A model generated the notes under the pieces. It made no database searches. It was not told the DNA's origin and saw only the letters and a program-made list of their open reading frames with translations. The translations under genes were made by a program, and so were the position numbers. Shown in pieces: positions 1-7,856 of a stretch of 64,000 bases of DNA; the first letter of the stretch is position 1; every line of letters starts with the position of its first letter. The stretch lies in the NCBI RefSeq assembly GCF_021556485.1, contig NZ_JAKGBW010000004.1, positions 124,001 to 188,000 of the forward strand. Direction: 5' to 3'. Source of the DNA: Oceanobacillus alkalisoli. Lineage in GTDB: Bacteria > Bacillota > Bacilli > Bacillales > Amphibacillaceae.

Positions 1-528
1 ACCTGATTCATTTGTTAAATCATCCGTAAACACTACAAATGGAACATGATAAGGTTGATTACCAACATGTACAGAGTAAACAGAGTTTGGACCAGATAAT
101 TTAACGCTTCCATGGTAATATGGTCCACCAGTTGTTCCATAGCTTACATTTTTGGCATATAGTGTTCCGCCAACTGATAATCCTCCGCGAGCATCTAACG
201 CGCCATAAACATATAAATCTCCTGGTACGAATCCATAACCGTTAACAATAACAACTGCATCTGGTCCAATATAGACATCGTTGTCAAAAGCAGCAAAATT
301 CCAAGCCTGACTATTTAAAATAACGTCATAGTCCTGCTCAGTTTGTTGAGCAGAAGCTTGGTCTTCCTCTTCAATAATTTCAAGTTCTTCAAAAGTTAGA
401 ATTTCTCCAACTTGATCCGTTGCAACATCCTCCGCTTGAGCTGCCAATATAGAGCTTGGCAGGAAAACATTAAGAAATAAGATTAACACCATAAAGCCGT
501 ATGTAATTCTACTAAACTTTCTTTTCAT
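1..528 (-). CDS. Secreted protein, N-terminal part (runs off the left edge)
   Basis: An open frame of 176 codons starts with ATG at 528 and is still open at base 1, so only the N-terminus is present. The first 30 residues are a signal peptide (MKRKFSRITYGF, then a hydrophobic stretch ending near SSILAAQA). An acidic, Gln-rich linker follows, then a glycine- and tyrosine-rich segment with short beta-like repeats (GPDAVVIVNGYGFVPGDL, YVYGALDARGGLSVGGTL). The purine-rich GAAGGGAAGGG lies just upstream of the ATG. The protein is exported and probably part of a surface protein; I do not recognise the family. Its neighbour at 734-3169 is also a wall protein, but a terminator lies between them. Confidence 0.7.
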   Translation of the reverse strand, partial: MKRKFSRITYGFMVLILFLNVFLPSSILAAQAEDVATDQVGEILTFEELEIIEEEDQASAQQTEQDYDVILNSQAWNFAAFDNDVYIGPDAVVIVNGYGFVPGDLYVYGALDARGGLSVGGTLYAKNVSYGTTGGPYYHGSVKLSGPNSVYSVHVGNQPYHVPFVVFTDDLTNESG

Positions 529-670
529 CCAATTTCCCTTCCCTTCTGTTATTTTTTCCCTATACCCATTATAGGTGAATCGGGTATATTTTACTAGACA
601 AATAGATAGATAACTTCTATACTTCAAAATAAGTTCATACTGATAACCCTTACAAACTAAAATTAAACAC

Positions 671-714
671 AAAAAAACACCCTACAGAGTATTAGGCTAC
701 TCTATAGGATGTTT
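671..714 (-). terminator. Rho-independent terminator after the CWB2 subtilase
   Basis: Read on the minus strand, AACATCCTATAGAGTA pairs with TACTCTGTAGGGTG across a short loop and is followed by a run of T. It lies just past the stop codon at 734 and separates this gene from the partial gene at 1-528. Confidence 0.8.
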
Positions 715-733
715 TCGTAGATTCATACCGAAC

Positions 734-3169
734 TTATTCGTTCAGGTAGTCTTCTAGAGCTTGTTTAACATCGTCACTTACTGCATTTTGACCACCAAAG
801 ATTGCAGAGAAGTCAACGTCATTTGCTTCTAGGTAAGGTGCGATTTCTGCTGGGATTCTATCATGTACTAATAGAATTGCAGATTCGTCCTTAGCTGATA
901 GAACTGCTCCTGTAAGAGCGTCAGCGTAATCTTTACCTGTAGCAATGTAAAGACCAGCGTCTGCAAAGTCATAGTGTTCTAAGATCGCAACGTTAGTACC
1001 GTAACGGTCATCACCAGCTAGACGAGTTGCAGATGGAAGAGCTTCTTCTACATCAGCGTTAACAACTGCTTCTCCACCGACTACTGTAGTTTCAGCTACA
1101 TTGTACTCATCAAGGAGTGCTTGAGTTGCTTCTGGTACACGGTCATCCAATGTTAATACAATTGGAGTTTCTGTTTGAGCTGCGAATGAACCAATTGTCA
1201 GTGCATCCGGGAAGTTTAGTCCGTTTGCTACAACAACTTCATTCAGTTCGCCGCCGTTTAATTCAGCGAATGCTTTTGCAATTTCTGCTGCAGTATCGAA
1301 ACGAGAGTCACCAGCTAAACGATTGATATCAGGAACTGCTGAAGCTAATCTGTTATACGTTTCTGGAGCAATTGCACCTTCTCCTCCAAGAACGATTGCT
1401 TCGTCAGCACCGAGTCTTTCGATTTCAGCTAATGTTTTTTCAACAATTTTATCATTGTCTGTTGTTAAAAGAATTGGTGTATCTAGTAAGTGTGCTAAAG
1501 GAACACCTGCTAGAGCGTCTGCATAGTCATCACCACGGGCAACGATTACGGTATCAACAGAGTCGTCTTCCCAAGCTTGGCTAATTTCAATAGCTGTGTC
1601 GTATCTGCTATGACCGAAGATACGCTCAAGCTCTTCTGGAGATGGTTCTGGTTCTGGTTCTGGCTCTGGTTCTGGTTCTGGCTCTGGAGCTGGCTCTTCC
1701 GCAATTGCATCAACTACTGCTGAAGCATTTACTAGTCCATGACCGAATCCATTGTTAACTTCTTCAGAGAATTCATCGTTCGTTAAGTTTGTTGCTGTTT
1801 CAGTTAGAACATTTTCAATTTCTTCAATTGTTGCGTCAGCATTTGCTTGTTTAGCAAGTGCTACAACACCCGCAACTGCTGGAGCTGCCATGGAAGTACC
1901 GTCAGCCCATGCAACATCATCAATAGGGTAAGAAAATGGAACTGTTACACCTGGAGCTACAACTTCAGGTTTTACTTCACCATATGGTGATGGTCCTTTT
2001 GCTGAGAAATCAGCAAGGCTGTTATCCTTATCAATTGCACCAACTGTAAATGCTTCTGGGTACAGTGCTGGAACGAAGATCGATCCTTCTTCAGGATTAT
2101 CTAAGTTTCCTGCTGCAAATACTGGGAAGATGTTCGCATCTGTCCAAGAAACAAGTACGTCACGGAACCATTCGTTATCAAAAGTTTCCCCATTTGAGTC
2201 AACGCCCCATGAGTTGTTGATAACGTCTGGTGCGTTAGCCGCGTCTCCGCCTGGAGCTAGCATCCACTCTGCAGCTTCAACAAACGCAGGTAGTGGGCCA
2301 CTTCCGATTGAGTTAAGAGCTTTAGCTGCAATCCAAGTTGAACCTGGTGCAACACCTAAATCACCGGAGTAACCTGCAATTTCAAAGTTTTGACCGGATG
2401 TAGTACCAGCTACGTGTGTACCATGTCCGTTGTCATCGTATGCTTCTTCTTCGCCATTAATAGCATCATAGAAGCTTGCTGCGTGATTAACTTCGCCTGT
2501 TTCTGCATTATAACCACGGTAGCTATCTTGGACTGCCGGGTGATCCCACTGGACACCAGAGTCAATGTTACCAATTACGATACCTTCACCGTTGAATCCT
2601 TTTTCCCAAGCTTCTGGAGCTTGAACATGATCAACGTTCCAGCCTAATGGATATTCATCGATAATACTTTCATTCAGGCTGTTTTCTTTTTGAACCGGAT
2701 CAATTAGTTTGATTTCCGGGCTAGCTGTAACACTTTTAACTTCAGAGAATGCTGCAACTTCTTCAGCAACTTCCTGAGTTGCTGTTACAACAAGAATGTT
2801 AGCGATATAGAAAGAATTAACTTCCGCTACATCTGCGTTATCCTCTAAGTAACTTAAAACATCTGCTTGTGTTGCATCAGCAGTTGTCTGTAAAGCATTA
2901 ATTACTGCTTCACGTTGCTGAACTTCTGCTTGTTCTTCAGATAGTCCAGATAGGCTTACACTTTGCTTTGCTGCAGTTGTGTCAGCCTTTTCGTTGAATT
3001 CTACAACAAATGAAACTTCGTCGTTCTCTTCAAATTCTTGTATTAGGTTACTAGAGAGTTTCCCCTCAACTGAATTAGTCTGTGCAAAAATTGAAATTGG
3101 TGAGAATAGTGACGCCACCATGATCAACGCAGTGAACAAACTAAGTAAGTTAAAACGTTTCTTGACCAC
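734..3169 (-). CDS. Bacillopeptidase F-like subtilase with three C-terminal CWB2 repeats
   Basis: Secreted serine protease held on the cell wall. Residues 1-30 are a signal peptide and about 40-150 resemble an inhibitor-type propeptide. The S8 catalytic domain spans about 180-490 with Asp203 (NIDSGVQWDHP), His249 (NGHGTHVAGT), oxyanion Asn319 (INNSWG) and Ser426 (GTSMAAPAVAG). A Pro-Glu linker (about 493-511) leads to three cell-wall-binding type 2 repeats, 516 to the end, each opening with an R-(I/L)-(F/A)-G-x-(S/D)-R-(Y/F) motif. The segment GWNVDHVQAPEAW resembles bacillopeptidase F. The start codon is GTG with AGGAGGG five bases upstream. In the related Clostridioides proteins CWB2 triads bind anionic wall polymer. 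Substrate unknown; a role in protein turnover at the surface is likely. Confidence 0.93.
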   Translation of the reverse strand: MVKKRFNLLSLFTALIMVASLFSPISIFAQTNSVEGKLSSNLIQEFEENDEVSFVVEFNEKADTTAAKQSVSLSGLSEEQAEVQQREAVINALQTTADATQADVLSYLEDNADVAEVNSFYIANILVVTATQEVAEEVAAFSEVKSVTASPEIKLIDPVQKENSLNESIIDEYPLGWNVDHVQAPEAWEKGFNGEGIVIGNIDSGVQWDHPAVQDSYRGYNAETGEVNHAASFYDAINGEEEAYDDNGHGTHVAGTTSGQNFEIAGYSGDLGVAPGSTWIAAKALNSIGSGPLPAFVEAAEWMLAPGGDAANAPDVINNSWGVDSNGETFDNEWFRDVLVSWTDANIFPVFAAGNLDNPEEGSIFVPALYPEAFTVGAIDKDNSLADFSAKGPSPYGEVKPEVVAPGVTVPFSYPIDDVAWADGTSMAAPAVAGVVALAKQANADATIEEIENVLTETATNLTNDEFSEEVNNGFGHGLVNASAVVDAIAEEPAPEPEPEPEPEPEPEPSPEELERIFGHSRYDTAIEISQAWEDDSVDTVIVARGDDYADALAGVPLAHLLDTPILLTTDNDKIVEKTLAEIERLGADEAIVLGGEGAIAPETYNRLASAVPDINRLAGDSRFDTAAEIAKAFAELNGGELNEVVVANGLNFPDALTIGSFAAQTETPIVLTLDDRVPEATQALLDEYNVAETTVVGGEAVVNADVEEALPSATRLAGDDRYGTNVAILEHYDFADAGLYIATGKDYADALTGAVLSAKDESAILLVHDRIPAEIAPYLEANDVDFSAIFGGQNAVSDDVKQALEDYLNE

Positions 3170-3252
3170 AAAATCCCTCCTGGAATGGAAATAGATTCAA
3201 AGTTATATTACAAACAACAAAGAAATCAGCTGCTATTTTCACCGTCCTTTCT

Positions 3253-3334
3253 CCTCTTGTCAGCGGTATTGTCCTGGGTGTCTGCTCTATTATGTATGGT
3301 GGTAACGATGAATCCGTCACCCGCTTTGCAGAGG
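3253..3334 (-). ncRNA. Candidate structured leader RNA of the subtilase gene
   Basis: The 280-bp space upstream of the subtilase contains nested complementary segments on the minus strand. CCTCT (rc of 3330-3334) pairs with AGAGG (rc of 3253-3257), AGCGG (rc of 3321-3325) pairs with CCGCT (rc of 3262-3266), and GTGACG pairs with CGTTAC (3302-3320) around a GATTCAT loop. GGGTG and CACCC could add a pseudoknot. The element ends about 80 bases before the GTG start. I compared it from memory with c-di-GMP, c-di-AMP, SAM, TPP, M-box, fluoride and THF consensus features and found no convincing match, so the class is unassigned. Confidence 0.4.
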
Positions 3335-3449
3335 TTAAATAGATTTTTTGTTGTTTAGTAAACGAATAGCAAGTTCTGGAAATTATTATAACATACTCCG
3401 AGAATAATTGTTTGATATTTTAGTACTAATAGACTTATAGGAAGAAAGG

Positions 3450-4556
3450 CTAAATTTTGACATATATTTTATTTTTATGAGCATAAAGCGTGATAACTAA
3501 CCAGATTCCAAAATAGATTATAAAATAAATTATTTCGGCAGGAAGCCCGAAACTTCCCGAGAAATCCATCAAAAGGGTGTTTAGCGAGGTTGATCGTTCT
3601 CCAATCGTGACGCTTGTGTTAATGAGCACTGCGTACAGGACGTATTTCCCGAAGTAAACGAGGAAACTATTTCTCCCATATGCTTCTAACACCCAATGTA
3701 CAGATTTTTTAAACGGTTTTATTTCATTAGATTGGTTTTTATCAAAAATGACATAACAGATTGCTAGAATGAATATCGTAAGTCCCGCTGTAATGATTCC
3801 GAACGACGGGGACCATAGTCTTTTATTAAATGGAATAATTACATTCACAACTAGGGATAAGAGGATGAGGGCAGTCGAAAATGTAAATAAGCGCATTCCG
3901 ACCTTTTTCCCTTTATTTAAGAGAATCTTCCCAGCCACGAAACCGAGCAGCACATTTCCAAGTGCAGAGAATATCGTCGGTATTCCTTCCGGGTCGTGAC
4001 CACGTTCCCCCTGAGCATATGTATGATTTTCTCCGAATATTACCGGATCGATTATATGGGATGGATTGCACCCCATCTGCGGCAGCGCGTCTTCACATCC
4101 CGCTCCTACTACGAGCAAGGATGCACCGTAAATACCGAATATGATAAAGCTCAGAACGATTAATGCTCCAATACGTTTGATATATTTTGTAATCACAACA
4201 GTTAGAACACCGAGAACGGCAAATAACTGCAGCACGCCTGTGAATCTGAGAGTAGCTAAGTCTAATGACCAAGCAGCGACCATGTTAAACAACAAACCAA
4301 AAATAATCAATCGAAATGTCCGGAGGCCCAGCCGCTTCGCACTGACACCTTTGCGGTAAGCGATGGCCATACTCGTTCCGAAAATCGTAACGAAAGCCGG
4401 AAATATCGTATCGAGCATGGTCAGCCCGTACCAAGGAGCATGACTAAATACTCCCGGAACACTAAATGTAAAGATAGATAGAAAAACAATAAACCCTCGT
4501 GTGGTATCCAACGAGTAGATTCTGCTCTTCTTTCTAGTAGTTAAATTCGCGTTCAT
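3450..4556 (-). CDS. Multipass membrane acyltransferase, HGSNAT/NagX-like
   Basis: Integral membrane protein with about ten hydrophobic segments. The opening RIYSLDTTRGFIVFLSIF matches the (S-x-D-x-x-R-G) start of the COG4299/DUF5009 acyltransferase group related to heparan-alpha-glucosaminide N-acetyltransferase and YeiB. The C-terminal YGRNSFLVYFGKYVLY fits the same superfamily. Family members move acyl groups across the membrane onto sugars; the substrate here is unknown. The frame extends to 4625, but the extra 23 residues lie over the promoter of the divergent gene and lack a ribosome site. I therefore prefer the ATG at 4556 (MNANLTTRKK), although its own ribosome site is weak. It is divergent from a membrane-anchored PIG-L deacetylase. 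Confidence 0.7.
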   Translation of the reverse strand: MNANLTTRKKSRIYSLDTTRGFIVFLSIFTFSVPGVFSHAPWYGLTMLDTIFPAFVTIFGTSMAIAYRKGVSAKRLGLRTFRLIIFGLLFNMVAAWSLDLATLRFTGVLQLFAVLGVLTVVITKYIKRIGALIVLSFIIFGIYGASLLVVGAGCEDALPQMGCNPSHIIDPVIFGENHTYAQGERGHDPEGIPTIFSALGNVLLGFVAGKILLNKGKKVGMRLFTFSTALILLSLVVNVIIPFNKRLWSPSFGIITAGLTIFILAICYVIFDKNQSNEIKPFKKSVHWVLEAYGRNSFLVYFGKYVLYAVLINTSVTIGERSTSLNTLLMDFSGSFGLPAEIIYFIIYFGIWLVITLYAHKNKIYVKI

Positions 4557-4631
4557 CCTATCACATTCCCTATTCTTATACTTATTAAACATAAATTCTA
4601 TTATAACCTTTAAAAAGTTTACCATAAACTA

Positions 4632-4659
4632 ATTGTTCGTATCGAATATTGTATATAAT
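4632..4659 (+). promoter_or_regulatory. Possible sigma-A promoter for the PIG-L gene
   Basis: ATTGTT (4632-4637) and a perfect TATAAT (4654-4659) are separated by 16 bases. The leader to the AAAGGAGG site would be only a few bases long, which is unusual, so the assignment is tentative. Confidence 0.4.
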
Positions 4660-4681
4660 AGCAGAGAAAGGAGGTAGCATG

Positions 4682-5413
4682 ATGGATAGAAGAAAGTATC
4701 TGACGGCCGGGGTCATCGTACTCGTTTCTGCAATCGTACTGGCAATCTTTTTCCGGTTTGATATTTTACATAAAGATTTAAATGAAGTCATCTATTATAT
4801 TCCGCATCAGGATGACGAAGTAATTACCTTTGGCGTGTCGATCCATGACCATGTCGAAAAGGGTCATGATGTGCATGTTGTCCTCTTAACTGACGGGGCG
4901 AATTCAGCAGTTCGGCATCAGCTTGATTTAACAAAAGAGGAATTTTCCGAAGCAAGGAATCGGGAGTTCGATCTGGCCGTGGAAATCCTCGGAGTTGATG
5001 CAGATCATGTGGAAAAGCTTGGGCACGCAGATGGGGATCTGCAAGTAGAAGATGTAGAAGAAGTCATCCGGGAATATCAGGAACGTTATCCGGATGCAAG
5101 CCATAAAACATTCAGCTATCACGATCCACATCATGACCACGCGAATGCTGGGCATGCGCTACGTAATCTAATGAAGGAAGGAATCATTGAGGATGGAACC
5201 TTTTACTTTGGAAATAACTTTACTCCGCTGGACGTCGAGATAAAAGAAGACCATTATGAGGAGGATTATCTCGAGACCATTATTGAAGCGAGCCGGGCTT
5301 ATAAGGAAGTAGATATGGATAAAGGCATGTATGGGATCGGCTGGAAGTCAGTACCGGAATATTTTATAACCCTGGAGGAGAACCCGGTTAGTCCGTATCA
5401 TGAGCTCGAATAA
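4682..5413 (+). CDS. Membrane-anchored PIG-L (LmbE-like) deacetylase
   Basis: The protein begins with an N-terminal membrane anchor (about residues 6-24, AGVIVLVSAIVLAIFF). It continues into a PIG-L fold: HQDDE near residue 43 corresponds to the family's zinc motif (usually P-H-P-D-D-E) and HDPHHDHANAGH supplies the second metal-binding His group. Members remove N-acetyl groups from GlcNAc-containing compounds or glycans. The anchor places the catalytic domain outside the membrane, so a wall glycan or surface sugar is a plausible substrate (inference). AAAGGAGG precedes two consecutive ATG codons at 4679 and 4682; 4682 has the better 7-base spacing. The longer frame from 4649 has no ribosome site. 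Confidence 0.85.
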   Translation: MDRRKYLTAGVIVLVSAIVLAIFFRFDILHKDLNEVIYYIPHQDDEVITFGVSIHDHVEKGHDVHVVLLTDGANSAVRHQLDLTKEEFSEARNREFDLAVEILGVDADHVEKLGHADGDLQVEDVEEVIREYQERYPDASHKTFSYHDPHHDHANAGHALRNLMKEGIIEDGTFYFGNNFTPLDVEIKEDHYEEDYLETIIEASRAYKEVDMDKGMYGIGWKSVPEYFITLEENPVSPYHELE

Positions 5414-5532
5414 ACGCGAGGAATTATATGGATTAGACAAGTTACTTGGAATTCGATAAACTTAAGGGTGTGCTTTATTCACTTTAGGGAGTTTTATAGA
5501 ATAAAAGCATCGTAAACATTGAAAAAGAAAGC

Positions 5533-7527
5533 GTGAGATTCATGGATTTATATAAGAAAGCCGACAGAAAGTTCAGGCTGGAAATTGAAGGCTTGCGGGC
5601 TGTCGCTTCTATTCTAGTTGCTGTCTATCATATCTGGCTCGGAAATGTGTCCGGCGGGGTCGATGTATTCTTCGTTGTGGCAGGATTTTTAATTACGACT
5701 TCCCTGCTTGGCCGCTATGAACGGTCCGGCAAGATTGATTTCAGCGGATTTATTTTGCGGCTGATGAAGCGATTGTTCCCAGCAGCTTTTACCGTGCTGT
5801 TTATTACAGGAATTGCCTGTATCATTTGGCTCCCGGAAGTTAGATGGGCTCAAACCGTTCAGGAATTGCTTGCTGCTGCCTTGTATTTCGAAAACTGGCA
5901 ATTAGCGATTAATTCGGTGGACTATCTTGCACAGAATAATGAAGCGAGCCCGTTCCAACACTTCTGGGCGATGTCCTTACAGGGGCAATTCTATATTATT
6001 TGGCCGCTCCTTCTATTCATAACGATTTTGCTTGCTCGTTTTATTTTCAAAAAGCAAGTAAGACCGGTGTTCTTTGGGACATTGATTGTCGTGTTCTTCA
6101 TTTCCTTTGGTTATTCCATTTACATGACGGATGTTAACCAACCTTGGGCCTATTTCGACACGTTCACGAGAGTATGGGAATTTAGTGCAGGCGGATTGCT
6201 TGCTTTACTCATTGCAAATATTAAAGTGAATAAATCACTTAGCTTTGTTTTGAGCTGGCTCGGTCTGATTGGATTAGTTAGCTGTGGTTTAGTTCTGCAA
6301 GTATCAACCGTGTTCCCAGGTTACGCGGCATTATGGCCGGTACTGAGTGCGATCTTTATTTTAATCGCTGGAAATCAAGGTGGAAAATATAGTGCTTATG
6401 GTTTACTAAGTTCGAAGCCGCTCATTGCGTTTGGCGGAATTTCGTACGGTTTCTACCTCTGGCATTGGCCAATCTTAATCTTTTACTTCCTTATTACAGG
6501 GAATGAAACAGCTAGCCTTGTTGAAGGATTACTCATTATGGTACTATCGGCTATTCTTGCTTATGTGACAACAGAATTTGTCGAGAAGCCAATTCGAAAC
6601 AGAAAGAGCTTGAACGTGAAATGGAAGACAGCAACGGTTGCTGTTCTCTTCCTCCTCCCGGTCTTAGTGCTCTCCGGCTTCTGGTCCCAAACGATTGCTA
6701 AGCAGCAGAATCAGTTGGCGGATATGGTGAATGAAGAAGATTATCCAGGTGCTGCGGTAACAGCATTTGCCGAAACGAGCGCCGAGACAGATGAACCGGT
6801 CGTTCCTACACCGGTGCAAGCGCGAAATGACCAACCTGATTTATATGCGGATGGTTGTCACCAAGCTATCGGAGAAACGGAAGTCATTGAATGTATTTAC
6901 GGGGAGACGGAAAATCCGGAATACACCGTGGCACTTGTAGGCGGCTCACATTCTGCCCACTGGCTGCCGGCATTACAAGGATTTGCCGAAGAAGAAAAAA
7001 TTCAAATCAATTCGTACACGAAAAGTGGTTGTCGTTTTTCCACGGAAGAATTTGATGCAGAAGATTGTACCGATTGGAATACGAATTTAATGGACGTTAT
7101 TCTTGAATTAGATCCGGATCTCGTATTTACAACGGCAGATGTTACGCAGCATCAAGAAGTTCCTGACGGATATGTTGAGGCATGGGAAATCTTAGAAGAG
7201 CATGATATTCAAGTATTTGCCGTTCGGGATAACCCGCGCTTCACCTTTGATGTTCCTTCCTGTGTGGAGGAAAATGGTCCAGATAGTATAGAATGTGCGG
7301 TGGAACAAGAAGAGATTCTCCCTGCTGAGGCACCGTGGGATCAGTTAGAGAATCCGCCAGCAAATGTACATTATGCTGATTTCACCGACCGATTCTGTGA
7401 GGATGGTTCCTGTAAAGCAGTCGTCGGGAATGTGCTAGTCTATACGGATAGCCATCATATTACAGCAACTTATTCTAGTACACTCGCACCTTTTGTACGA
7501 GATGAATTGGTGCCATTACTCAAATAA
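5533..7527 (+). CDS. OatA-type O-acyltransferase (acyltransferase 3 plus SGNH domain)
   Basis: Two-part enzyme that would transfer acyl groups across the membrane to an extracellular sugar. Residues about 15-390 form the acyltransferase 3 domain with around ten membrane segments, opening with FRLEIEGLRAVASILVAVYH, whose YH is the usual motif. The extracellular C-terminus is SGNH-like: GGSHSAHW carries the nucleophile region and TDSHHIT the Asp-x-x-His pair. This architecture is shared with OatA and other peptidoglycan or teichoic-acid O-acetyltransferases, and confers lysozyme resistance in known cases. The start is either GTG at 5533 or ATG at 5542 (MDLYKKADRKF); neither ribosome site is strong. 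It lies 120 bases downstream of the PIG-L deacetylase on the same strand. Confidence 0.88.
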   Translation: MRFMDLYKKADRKFRLEIEGLRAVASILVAVYHIWLGNVSGGVDVFFVVAGFLITTSLLGRYERSGKIDFSGFILRLMKRLFPAAFTVLFITGIACIIWLPEVRWAQTVQELLAAALYFENWQLAINSVDYLAQNNEASPFQHFWAMSLQGQFYIIWPLLLFITILLARFIFKKQVRPVFFGTLIVVFFISFGYSIYMTDVNQPWAYFDTFTRVWEFSAGGLLALLIANIKVNKSLSFVLSWLGLIGLVSCGLVLQVSTVFPGYAALWPVLSAIFILIAGNQGGKYSAYGLLSSKPLIAFGGISYGFYLWHWPILIFYFLITGNETASLVEGLLIMVLSAILAYVTTEFVEKPIRNRKSLNVKWKTATVAVLFLLPVLVLSGFWSQTIAKQQNQLADMVNEEDYPGAAVTAFAETSAETDEPVVPTPVQARNDQPDLYADGCHQAIGETEVIECIYGETENPEYTVALVGGSHSAHWLPALQGFAEEEKIQINSYTKSGCRFSTEEFDAEDCTDWNTNLMDVILELDPDLVFTTADVTQHQEVPDGYVEAWEILEEHDIQVFAVRDNPRFTFDVPSCVEENGPDSIECAVEQEEILPAEAPWDQLENPPANVHYADFTDRFCEDGSCKAVVGNVLVYTDSHHITATYSSTLAPFVRDELVPLLK

Positions 7528-7531
7528 AGTT

Positions 7532-7582
7532 AAAAAAATAGAGAAAGTCTCTCGTTGATTTGGAGAGATTTTCTCTATTTTT
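7532..7582. terminator. Bidirectional terminator between convergent genes
   Basis: AAAATAGAGAAAGTCTCTC pairs with GGAGAGATTTTCTCTATTTT around a short loop. It has A-rich and T-rich flanks on its two sides, so it can work for the gene ending at 7527 and for read-through from the right. Confidence 0.8.
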
Positions 7583-7589
7583 ATGTTTT

Positions 7590-7800
7590 ATTTTAACTTT
7601 CGCGTGGCTTACTACCCGAATTCGGGAAGAATGATACTTTTGGGTGTTGAGCGGATTTCTCTCTGCCGGATTATACCGGAATCCGGGTGGAACGGGCGTT
7701 GAGAGAGCCTATATTCGACCGAGCCAACCGAATTGCAGCTCAAACGGGCGTTGAGAACACTCCCAAACACCCGTTTGACCCAAAACCGCATTCTAACAGT
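7590..7800. repeat. Degenerate CGGGCGTTGAGA-type intergenic repeat
   Basis: The 329-bp space before the stop of the next gene holds no gene. It contains two copies of CGGGCGTTGAGA (near 7698 and 7744) with scattered CCCGAA, CCGGAAT and CACCCGTTTG pieces that are partly complementary to them. A related tract lies at 26925-27090. I see no promoter or coding potential in it. Confidence 0.45.
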
Positions 7801-7856
7801 TGTTAAGAACCTTTAGCGTAAAGCGAGGTCTCTTCCTCTTATGCGAAAATTAGTAT

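Noticed and set aside
3253-3334. Known riboswitch (c-di-GMP-I or c-di-AMP) for the subtilase leader
   Set aside because: The conserved GGGCAAACC or ydaO core segments are absent; only general stem layout is similar, so no class was assigned.
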